NCBI RefSeq assembly: GCF_017163755.1
Contig: NZ_JAFIWC010000001.1
Coordinates: forward strand, 1 to 64,000
Direction of reading: 5' to 3'
Source of the DNA: Xanthomonas sp.
GTDB lineage: Bacteria; Pseudomonadota; Gammaproteobacteria; Xanthomonadales; Xanthomonadaceae
Length of the DNA stretch: 64,000 nucleotides
The notes under the pieces were generated by a model. It was not told the DNA's origin, ran no database searches, and worked only from the letters and a program-made list of their open reading frames with translations. Below are positions 19,363 to 27,000 of this stretch, piece after piece (position 1 is the stretch's first letter; each line of letters opens with the position of its first letter). The position numbers and the translations under genes are program-made.

Positions 19363-20045
19363 CCGCCTACTTCAGCGACGCCAGCTTCAAGTTCCTGCGT
19401 GCCCTGGCCCGGCACAACGACAAGGCCTGGTTCAACGAGAACCGGCCCAAGTACGAGGCGCACGTGCGCCAGCCGTTCCTGCGCCTGATCACCGACCTGC
19501 AGCCGGACCTGGCCCAGGTCAGCACCCACTTCCAGGCCGACCCGCGCGGCGTCGGCGGCTCGCTGTTCCGCATCCACCGCGACGCGCGCTTTTCCCACGA
19601 CAAGTCGCCGTACAAGACCTGGCAGGGCGCGCGCCTGTTCCACGAGCGGCGCAAGCTGGTGCCGGCGCCGTCGTTCTACATCCACCTGCAGCCGGGCGAG
19701 AGCTTCGTCGGCGCCGGCCTGTGGCATCCGGAACCGGACACGCAGCGCAAGGTGCGCCAGTTCATCTTCGACAACCCCGGCAGCTGGAAGGCCGCCGCGC
19801 ATGCGCCGAAACTGCGCCGCCGCTTCGACTTCGAGGCCAGCGAGATGCTGGTGCGGCCGCCGCGCGGGTTCCCGCCGGAGTTCGAGTTCATCGACGACCT
19901 CAAGCACAAGAACTGGGTGTTCTGGCGCCAGCTCGACGACGCCACCATGACCGGGCCGAAGCTGCGCGCGCTGATCGCCGCCGATCTGGCGACGCTGGGG
20001 CCATTCGTGGATTATTTGTGCGCGGCGCTGGATCTGGAATTCTGA
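19359..20045 (+). CDS. DUF2461 family protein
   Basis: A 228-residue cytosolic protein of the DUF2461/TIGR02453 family, recognised from YFSDASFKFLRALARHNDKAWF at the start (quoted here as YFSDASFKFLRALARHN), RIHRDARFSHDKSPYKT in the middle and the GLWHPEPDTQRKVRQFI segment. No biochemical function is established for the family. It overlaps sbcB by ATGA and so is translationally coupled to a DNA-repair exonuclease. Whether that reflects a shared function is unknown. Confidence 0.85.
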   Translation: MTAYFSDASFKFLRALARHNDKAWFNENRPKYEAHVRQPFLRLITDLQPDLAQVSTHFQADPRGVGGSLFRIHRDARFSHDKSPYKTWQGARLFHERRKLVPAPSFYIHLQPGESFVGAGLWHPEPDTQRKVRQFIFDNPGSWKAAAHAPKLRRRFDFEASEMLVRPPRGFPPEFEFIDDLKHKNWVFWRQLDDATMTGPKLRALIAADLATLGPFVDYLCAALDLEF

Positions 20046-20087
20046 AGATACAACGCTCCCTGTAGCTTGCTACCGAAGAGGCACACG

Positions 20088-20624
20088 ATGAAAAAATGGC
20101 TGGCATTGCTGTTCCTCGCCCTGCTCGCCCTCGGCGGCTACGTCGTCGCCGGGCCGTACCTGGCGATCCGCGGGATCAGCCAGGCGCTGGAACAGCGCGA
20201 CGCGGCGGCGCTGGAGCGTTACGTCGACTTCCCCACCCTGCGCGTGAACCTGAAGGCGCAGGTCGACGATGCGCTGCTGCGCCGCGCCGGGCCCGAGCTG
20301 CAGGCGGGCCTGTTCGGCGGCGCGCTGCTGTCGCTGGCCGGCAGCGTCAGCGGAATGGGCGTCGATGCGATGGTCACCCCGGCAGGGGTCGCCGCATTGC
20401 TGCAGGGCGATGCGCTGTGGAAGCGCGCCCGCGGCGACACCGTGGGCGGCGACACCTACGCGGCGCCGCGTCCGCTGCAACCGCTGCGGCAGGCCGAGCA
20501 CCGCTTCGAATCGACCTCGCGCTTCGTCGCCACCCTCCACACCGCCGACGGCACCGCGGTGCCGTGCGTGTTCACCCGCGACGGGCTGCGCTGGAAGCTC
20601 AGCAATATCCTGCTGCCCCTGTAG
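20088..20624 (+). CDS. DUF2939 family membrane-anchored protein
   Basis: The 178-residue product has an N-terminal signal anchor (KKWLALLFLALLALGGYVVA) followed by the DUF2939 domain (AIRGISQALEQRDAAALERY, then VDFPTLRVNLKAQVDDAL). The domain is periplasmic and of unknown function. The ATG at 20088 directly precedes KKW; the open frame begins earlier at a TTG without support. The TAG stop codon is part of the GTAG head of a REP sequence, so the current C-terminus (NILLPL) may have been set by repeat insertion. Confidence 0.8.
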   Translation: MKKWLALLFLALLALGGYVVAGPYLAIRGISQALEQRDAAALERYVDFPTLRVNLKAQVDDALLRRAGPELQAGLFGGALLSLAGSVSGMGVDAMVTPAGVAALLQGDALWKRARGDTVGGDTYAAPRPLQPLRQAEHRFESTSRFVATLHTADGTAVPCVFTRDGLRWKLSNILLPL

Positions 20625-20717
20625 GAGCGGCTCTCGTGGCCGCGGGCCATCAGCCGCGACATCGATGCCGGAAGAAATCTTCAGTCGCGACTGATGGCCC
20701 GTGGCCAGAGTCCCTAC
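20621..20717. repeat. Inverted REP pair overlapping a stop codon
   Basis: GTAGGAGCGGCTCTCGTGGC begins at 20621. A related inverse element ends with CCCTAC near 20717 after GTCGCGACTGATGGCCCGTGG. The arms are imperfect and longer than the standard REP. The first three bases after G supply the TAG stop of the DUF2939 gene. Confidence 0.7.
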
Positions 20718-20800
20718 AGGAAGCTTGCGACCGACGCGGTGGGTGCAGGCTTCGCGCCCATCCCACAGATCGCGGAAACCATAGCGACTTCCACCTCCGT

Positions 20801-21099
20801 TCGTCGCGACTGAAGTCGCTCCCACAAGGACTTGCGGCACGCCAGCTGGCCTGCACTGTGGGAGGGACCTCAGTCCCGACTGCTCGATAGCATCCGCCCC
20901 AACAACGTACCGGAACCAGGATGGCATCCGCCTGCGCTCGTCGCGACTGAAGCCGCTCCCACAAGGACTTGCGGCAAGCCAGTTGGCTGCACTGTGGGAG
21001 GGACTTCAGTCCCGACTGCTCGATGCATCCGCTCCAACAACGTACCGGAACCAAGATGGTATCCGCCTGCGCTCGTCGCGACTGAAGTCGCTCCCACAG
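20801..21099. repeat. Tandem 136-bp repeat built from REP-like hairpins
   Basis: The segment beginning TCGTCGCGACTGAAG recurs at 20801, 20938 and 21073, a period of 137 then 135 bp, with two full units and a partial third ending in CTCCCACAG. Each unit contains an inverse REP (GACTGAAGTCGCTCCCACA type), a forward REP (GTGGGAGGGACTTCAGTCCC type) and a 60-bp unique spacer with CCAACAACGTACCGGAACCA. No gene is present. Confidence 0.85.
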
Positions 21100-21131
21100 T
21101 GACGGGCGACCGACATGCGGAGCGAGGCCGC

Positions 21132-21944
21132 TCAGCGGCGCCAGGCCGTGGCCTCGAACGCCTGCTGCAGGCGCCGGAACGTCGGCCGCAGCTGCCAGCG
21201 CGCCGACCACGGCAGGCGCGCCAGTGCGGCGCCCGTATCCACCACCCGCAGATCGCCGGTCCACGCGAACACCACGAGGTTGTCCATCTCCGGCTCGTCC
21301 AGGCGCAGCACGCGGCCATCGAAGACCTGGCGCAGCCAGGCCACGTGCTGGCGGGTGTCGGTGTCGTACAGGTTGATCGCCAATACCCCGTCCTCGCTCA
21401 GCGCCGCGCGGCAGGCGGCGTAGAAGCCGGGCGTGGCCAGCGCCGCAGGAATGCCGTCGGCATCGTAGGCGTCGAGCAGCAGCAGGTCGTAGCGCCCGCG
21501 CCGCTGCGGCAGCAGGTGCGCCGCATCGCCGTGCTCGGCGCGCAGGCGCGCATCGTCGGCGGGAATGCAGAACGCCTCGCGCAGCGCGAGCACGTCGGCA
21601 TCGCTCTCGATGGCCTCGATCCGCGCCTGCGGCAGGTGGCGGTAACAGAACTTGGCCTGCGAGCCGCCGCCCAGGCCGACGATGCCGATGCAGCGCGGCG
21701 TCGGACGCAGCAGCAGGCCGCCGAGCATGCTGCGGGTGTAGCCCACCTCCAGCAGGTCCGGCCACCAGGTGTACATGCGGCTCTGGGTCACCTCGCCCTT
21801 GAACTGCAGGCTGGTGTAGCGCCAGCCGCGCTCGACGTACGGCCTTCCCGGCGCAGGCGCAGGCGCGTGGGCGGCACCGCGCAGCAATGCGCGCAGCCGC
21901 GCCAGCCGGCTGCCGCCGCCGCTGGCACGCTTTTCCTCGTTCAC
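21132..21944 (-). CDS. Spermidine-synthase-like methyltransferase-fold protein
   Basis: The GTG at 21944 (VNEEKRASGG) gives 270 residues and overlaps the upstream 5'-nucleotidase stop by GTGA. Residues about 60-240 resemble the polyamine synthase Rossmann domain: GIVGLGGGSQAKFCYRHLP, an acidic ribose-binding IEAIESDADV, and LLLLDAYDADGIP with DGVLAINLYD. Many such homologues are not true polyamine synthases, and I cannot see a clear amine-binding tunnel motif. The actual reaction is therefore open. It is followed by the REP-rich region. Confidence 0.7.
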   Translation of the reverse strand: MNEEKRASGGGSRLARLRALLRGAAHAPAPAPGRPYVERGWRYTSLQFKGEVTQSRMYTWWPDLLEVGYTRSMLGGLLLRPTPRCIGIVGLGGGSQAKFCYRHLPQARIEAIESDADVLALREAFCIPADDARLRAEHGDAAHLLPQRRGRYDLLLLDAYDADGIPAALATPGFYAACRAALSEDGVLAINLYDTDTRQHVAWLRQVFDGRVLRLDEPEMDNLVVFAWTGDLRVVDTGAALARLPWSARWQLRPTFRRLQQAFEATAWRR

Positions 21945-22903
21945 GGCTTGGCGATGTCGTTGGCCACGCCGTGCGGCACGTGGCCGGCGGCGACGTGCAG
22001 GCGCGCGCTGTCGATGTTGTGCTGCGAATCGTCGAAGAAGATGTCGGCGCCGAACGCCTGCAGGAACGGCCCCTTGTGGCGGCCGCCGAGGAACAGCGCC
22101 TCGTCCAGGCGCACGCCCCATTCGCGCAGCGTGCGGATCACCCGCTCGTGCGCCGGCGCCGAGCGCGCGGTGACCAGCGCGGTGCGGATCGGCGATGCCT
22201 CGCCCGGCGGGAACGCCGCCTGCAGCGCATGCAGCGCGGACAGGAAATTGCGGAACGGCCCGCCGGTGAGCGGCTCGCGCGCGTTCTCGCGCTCGTGGCG
22301 GCCGAACGCCTCCACGCCCTGCTCGCGCGACAGCCGTTCGCCCTCGTCGCCGAAGATCACCGCGTCGCCGTCGAAGGCGATGCGCAGCTGCGTGGGCAGG
22401 CGCTCGGAATCGATCACCCCGGCCGCCGCGGCCGCTTCCTGCGCGTGTTCGCCGGGCGGCTTGGGCAGGATGGTAGCCGCGGCGATGCCGTGGCTGAGCG
22501 CGCGGCGCACCGATTCGGGGTTGGCTGACAGGAACAGGTCGGTGCCGAACGGCTTGACGTAGGGCCAGGTGGCCTCGCCGGAGGTGAAGGTGGCGCGGAC
22601 GATGCCCAGGCCGTAGTGCTGGATCGAATTGAAGATGCGCAGCCCGGTGTCGGCCGAGTTGCGCGACAGCAGGATCACCTCCACCCGCGGCGTGTCCGGC
22701 GGCGTGCCCTGATTGAGCGCCAGCAGCTTGCGCACCACCGGGAACGCCATGCCCGGCGCCAGCACGTCGTCCTCGTGCTCGCGCTGGTAGGCGCTGTACG
22801 CCTCCAGGCCCTGCTGCTCGAACAGCGCATGGCCTTCCTCGAGGTCGAACAGCGCACGCGAGGTGACGGCGACGGTTAGCAGGCGGGGGGAGTTGTCGGA
22901 CAT
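21941..22903 (-). CDS. Cytosolic 5'-nucleotidase (NT5C1-like family)
   Basis: Predicted to dephosphorylate nucleoside monophosphates. The ATG at 22903 gives MSDNSPRLLTVAVTSRALFD and 320 residues; the open frame further upstream runs through repeat sequence. HAD-fold motifs are recognisable: DGDAVIFGDEGERL (nucleophile region), TALVTARSAP and GADIFFDDSQHNID. EGHALFEQQGLEAY near the N-terminus is typical of the PF06189 family. It is translationally coupled (GTGA) to the spermidine-synthase-like gene. It lies 147 bp downstream of nadK on the same strand, with a heptamer repeat pair between them. Confidence 0.85.
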   Translation of the reverse strand: MSDNSPRLLTVAVTSRALFDLEEGHALFEQQGLEAYSAYQREHEDDVLAPGMAFPVVRKLLALNQGTPPDTPRVEVILLSRNSADTGLRIFNSIQHYGLGIVRATFTSGEATWPYVKPFGTDLFLSANPESVRRALSHGIAAATILPKPPGEHAQEAAAAAGVIDSERLPTQLRIAFDGDAVIFGDEGERLSREQGVEAFGRHERENAREPLTGGPFRNFLSALHALQAAFPPGEASPIRTALVTARSAPAHERVIRTLREWGVRLDEALFLGGRHKGPFLQAFGADIFFDDSQHNIDSARLHVAAGHVPHGVANDIAKP

Positions 22904-22925
22904 GGGGATTCGCGGGCTGGAGCGA

Positions 22926-23046
22926 CGGGACCGGGGACCGGGAAAGCGTCTCGCGGCAGAGTTTAGCCGAGCACTGGTGTTGTGGCAGCCGGCAGCGGCT
23001 GCCTTTACCGGGTCCCGGGTCCCTGGTCCCCGGTCCCCAGTCCCGG
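22926..23046. repeat. Paired inverted heptamer arrays between nadK and the 5'-nucleotidase gene (site B)
   Basis: The left arm (22926-22944) has GGGACCG units and the right arm (23008-23046) has degenerate CCCGGGT/CCCCGGT units in inverse orientation. A 13-bp stretch (GGGACCGGGGACC) is exactly complementary. The spacer is about 63 bp. The right arm lies 3 bp beyond the nadK stop codon. Confidence 0.75.
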
Positions 23047-23049
23047 CAT

Positions 23050-23835
23050 TCACACCATGAACTGCTCACTCAAGATCCGCTCCTCCAGATTGTGCTCCGG
23101 ATCGAACAGCAAGGTGACCAGGCGGTCGCGCGATTCGCGGATGGTGACTTCGACCACGTCGCGGGTCTCGTGCGAGTCGGCGGTGACGCTGACCGGGCGC
23201 TTGTACGGATCGAGCACGCGGAAGCGCACTTCGGTGTCGGCCTTGAGGATGGCGCCGCGCCAGCGCCGCGGGCGGTATGGCGCGATCGGGGTCAGCGCGA
23301 TGGTGTGCGAGCCAAGCGGCAGGATCGGCCCGTGCGCGGAGAAGTTGTAGGCGGTGCTGCCGGCGGTGGTGGCCACCATCACCCCGTCGCAGATCAGCTC
23401 GTCGACGCGGGTCTGGCCGTTGAGGTCGATGCTCACGTGCGCGGCCTGGCGGGTCTGCCGCAACAGCGACACTTCGTTGTAGGCCAGCGAGCCGGTGGTG
23501 GTGCCGGACTCGGTCTGCGCCAGCATCTCCAGCGGGCGCAACTTGGCCGGCTCGGCCTGCGCCAGCCGCGCGACCAGATCGTCGTCGCGGTACTGGTTCA
23601 TCAGGAATCCGACCGTGCCCAGCTTCATGCCGAACACCGGCTTGCCCAGGCCGCCGTGGCGATGCAGCGTCTGCAGCATGAAGCCGTCGCCGCCCAGCGC
23701 GCACACCACGTCGGCGTCGGCCGGCGCGCAGTCGCCATAGCGCGCGATCAGCTGGTCGCGCGCCTGCACGGCCCCCGGCGCGGTACTGGCGAGGAAACAG
23801 ATACGGGGATCGGAAGGAAGGACGGAAGCATTCAT
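23050..23835 (-). CDS. nadK: NAD kinase
   Basis: Phosphorylates NAD to NADP. The ATG at 23835 ([10 protein letters not shown]) gives 261 residues, close to other bacterial NadK. The diagnostic GGDG is at 48-51 ([12 protein letters not shown]). The NE/D motif (YNEVSLLR), the [14 protein letters not shown] loop and the C-terminal [14 protein letters not shown] also match. Fourteen further residues upstream are possible but not family-like. It is on the same strand as the 5'-nucleotidase gene, separated by heptamer arrays. Confidence 0.96.
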   Translation of the reverse strand: MNASVLPSDPRICFLASTAPGAVQARDQLIARYGDCAPADADVVCALGGDGFMLQTLHRHGGLGKPVFGMKLGTVGFLMNQYRDDDLVARLAQAEPAKLRPLEMLAQTESGTTTGSLAYNEVSLLRQTRQAAHVSIDLNGQTRVDELICDGVMVATTAGSTAYNFSAHGPILPLGSHTIALTPIAPYRPRRWRGAILKADTEVRFRVLDPYKRPVSVTADSHETRDVVEVTIRESRDRLVTLLFDPEHNLEERILSEQFMV

Positions 23836-24063
23836 GGGCCCGATCATACCCGGCGCACCGTTACCCGCGCGCTTCAAGAGTCCATCGGTAACGCATGCCG
23901 TCCAGCGTGCTGGGCGACACGCAATGCCTCTGGAGCAAAGCCCCCCTTCTGTTAAGGGGGGCGCGGCGATAGCCGCAGGGGATAGGCGAAGCGGCCCGGT
24001 GGCGCCAAACGTTTGCGCAGCAAACTTTGGGTCAGGCCCGCAACGCGGGCCTGACCACGGGGG
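23836..24063. other. Intergenic region with three hairpins downstream of the glutamate dehydrogenase gene
   Basis: No gene was seen. Hairpins: 23941-23961 (CCCCCCTT/AAGGGGGG, 5-nt loop), 24011-24025 (GTTTGC/GCAAAC, 3-nt loop) and 24031-24055 (GTCAGGCCCGC/GCGGGCCTGAC, 3-nt loop). The last lies 9 bp past the stop of the minus-strand glutamate dehydrogenase gene and may end its transcript, though no T-run follows. Confidence 0.6.
24031..24055 (-). terminator. Strong hairpin after the glutamate dehydrogenase gene
   Basis: A perfect 11-bp GC-rich stem with an AAC loop, beginning 9 bp beyond the stop codon. On the minus strand it is followed by CAAAGTTTGC, not a U-tract, so it may act as an mRNA 3'-end stabiliser or a Rho-assisted stop rather than a classical terminator. 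Confidence 0.4.
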
Positions 24064-27000
24064 CTACGCCCCGTGCGCCGCCAGCTGTCCCAGCCGCTGC
24101 ACCGCCACCGACACCGTCGGGTAGTCCAGCGTCTTCTGCGCCGACAGTTCCTGCAGCATGCCCAGGGTGAAGCGCAGGCTGGTGTCCTCGCGCTGCAACC
24201 ATTGCTGCACCTTGGCCTCGGCGTTGGCGCCGGGCATCGACAGCACCTGCCCGGCGAGCGCGCCGTGGTGCTTGGCCAGCTCGTCGCGCAGCACGCCCCG
24301 CGCCACCGCGTGCCAGCGGCCGTTGACCTCCAGCGCGTCGATCTGCTCGAAGATCCACGGCAGCTGCAGCGCTTCGCCCAGGCGGAAATGCACCTTCGAC
24401 ACCTCCACCGGCTTGAGCTTGCGCGTCAGCGCCATCTCGATGATGTCGAACGCCGGCTCCAGGAACCGCAGTTCCGACAGCTGCTGCGCCAGCGCCGCCG
24501 GCAGGCCCTTGTCCTGCCACTCCTGCACCAGCGCCTCGTAGGCCGGGCGCTGCGAGTCCGACAGCACGCCGGACGCCACGCGGATGTCGTTGAACGGTTC
24601 GTGGTAGCGCGCCACCGCCGCGGTGATGCCGGGCATCGCGCCGGGGCGGAACAGCAGCCAGCGCACGAACGAGCGCTGCAGCTTCCAGATCACCTCCAGC
24701 GCATCGATCTGCACCGACTCGGGCACCTTGCCGTCCAGCGCGTCGATCTGCGTCCACAGCGCGCGCGCATCCAGCGTTTCGCGGCTGATCGTGTACGCCT
24801 TGGCGACCTCGGCGATGTTGCGCCCGGTGTCCTCCTGCATGCGCATCAGGAAGGTCGCGCCCATGCGGTTGATGGTGGTGTTGGTGACCGCGGTGGCGAT
24901 GATCTCGCGCTTGAGGCGGTGCCGTTCCATCGCATCGGCGTACTTCTTCTGCAGCGGCTGCGGGAAGTAGCGTTGCAGTTCCTTGGACAGGTAGGGGTCC
25001 TCGGGGATGTCGGACTCGAGCAGCTGCTGGAACGCGACCAGCTTCGAGTACGACAGCAGCACCGCCAGCTCCGGCCGGGTCAGGCCCTGGCCGCGGGCCT
25101 TGCGCGCGGAGATCTCCGCATCCGACGGCAGGTACTCGATCTGCCGGTCGAGCAGGCCCTGCGCTTCCAGCGTGCGGATGAAATGCTGCTTGGAGCCCAG
25201 GCGCTTGACGCTCATCCGTTCCATCAGGCTCAGCGCCTGGTTCTGGCGGATGTTGTCCCACAGCACCAGCGCGGCCACCTCGTCGGTCATCGACGCCAGC
25301 AGCTTGTTGCGCGCCTCCAGGGTCAGCTTCTTGGCCTGCACCACGTCGTTGAGCAGGATCTTGATGTTGACCTCGTGGTCGGAGGTGTCCACGCCGGCCG
25401 AGTTGTCGATGAAGTCGGTGTTGAGCAGCACCCCGGCCTGCGCGGCCTCGATGCGGCCGAGCTGGGTCAGGCCCAGGTTGCCGCCTTCGCCGACGATCTT
25501 GCAGCGCAACTCGCCGCCGTTGACGCGCAGGCCGTTGTTGGCGCGGTCGCCGACGTCGGCGTGGGTCTCGCTGGCGGCCTTGACGTAGGTGCCGATGCCG
25601 CCGTTCCAGAACAGGTCCACCGGCGCCTTGAGGATCGCGTTCATCAGCTCGTTCGGCGACAGCTGCTTGACGCCGGCCTCCAGGCCCAGTGCCTCGCGCA
25701 CCGGCGCGCTGATCTCGATCGACTTGAGCGTGCGCGGATAGATGCCGCCGCCGGCGCTGATCAGCTTGGCGTCGTAGTCGGCCCAGCTGGAACGCGGCAG
25801 CTTGAACAGGCGCTCGCGCTCGGCGAAGGACGCGGCCGCATCGGGGTTGGGGTCCAGGAAGATGTGGCGGTGGTCGAACGCGGCCAGCAGGCGGATGTGC
25901 CTGGACAGCAGCATGCCGTTGCCGAACACGTCGCCGGACATGTCGCCGATGCCCACGCAGCTGAAGTCCTGGCTCTGGCAGTCGCGGCCCATGGCGCGGA
26001 AGTGGCGCTTGACCGACTCCCAGGCGCCGCGCGCGGTGATGCCCATGCCCTTGTGGTCGTAGCCGACCGAGCCGCCGGAGGCGAACGCGTCGCCGAGCCA
26101 GAAGCCGTGGTCCAGCGCCAGGCCGTTGGCGATGTCGGAGAACGTCGCGGTGCCCTTGTCCGCGGCCACCACCAGGTACGGATCGTCCTGGTCGTGGCGC
26201 ACCACGTCGCGCGGCGGCACGATCCTGCCGCCGACGATGTTGTCGGTGATGTCGAGCAGGCCCTGGATGAACAGCTTGTAGCAGGCGATGCCTTCGGCCA
26301 GCACCGCGTCGCGGTCGCCGCCGGCCTGGGAGCGTTTGCAGAAGAAGCCGCCCTTGGCACCGACCGGCACGATCACCGTGTTCTTGACCATCTGCGCCTT
26401 GACCAGGCCCAGCACCTCGGTGCGGAAGTCCTCGCGCCGGTCGGACCAGCGCAGGCCGCCGCGCGCCACCGCGCCGAAGCGCAGGTGCACGCCTTCCACG
26501 CGCGGGCCGTACACGAAGATCTCGCGGTACGGGCGCGGCTTGGGCAGGTCCGGCACCTTGGCCGAATCGAGCTTGAAGCTGATGCAGTGGCCGATCCCGC
26601 CGTCGGCGGTGCGCTGGTAGTAGCTGGTGCGCAGCGTCGCCAGGATCACGCCCTTGAAGCTGCGCAGGATGCGGTCCTCGTCGAGGCTGGCGACCTGGTC
26701 GAACAGCTTCAGCAGCGCCGCGCCGGTGGCCTCCAGCTGCGCGTCGCGGCCATCGCGGCGCGCGTCGATCACCGGCTGCAGCGCCTTGAGCGTGGCCTCG
26801 TCGCCGCCGGCCAGCACGCGCAGTTGCGCGGACAGCGCGGCCTGGCCCTCGGCGATCTGCGCCTTGCTCTCGTTGCCGGTGGCCGGATCGAAGCGGGCCT
26901 CGAACAGCTCCACCAGCAGCCGCGCCAGCAGCGGGTAGCGCGCGCAGGTTTCCTCCACGTAGGCCTGCGAGAACGGCACGCCGGTCTGCAGCAGGTACTT

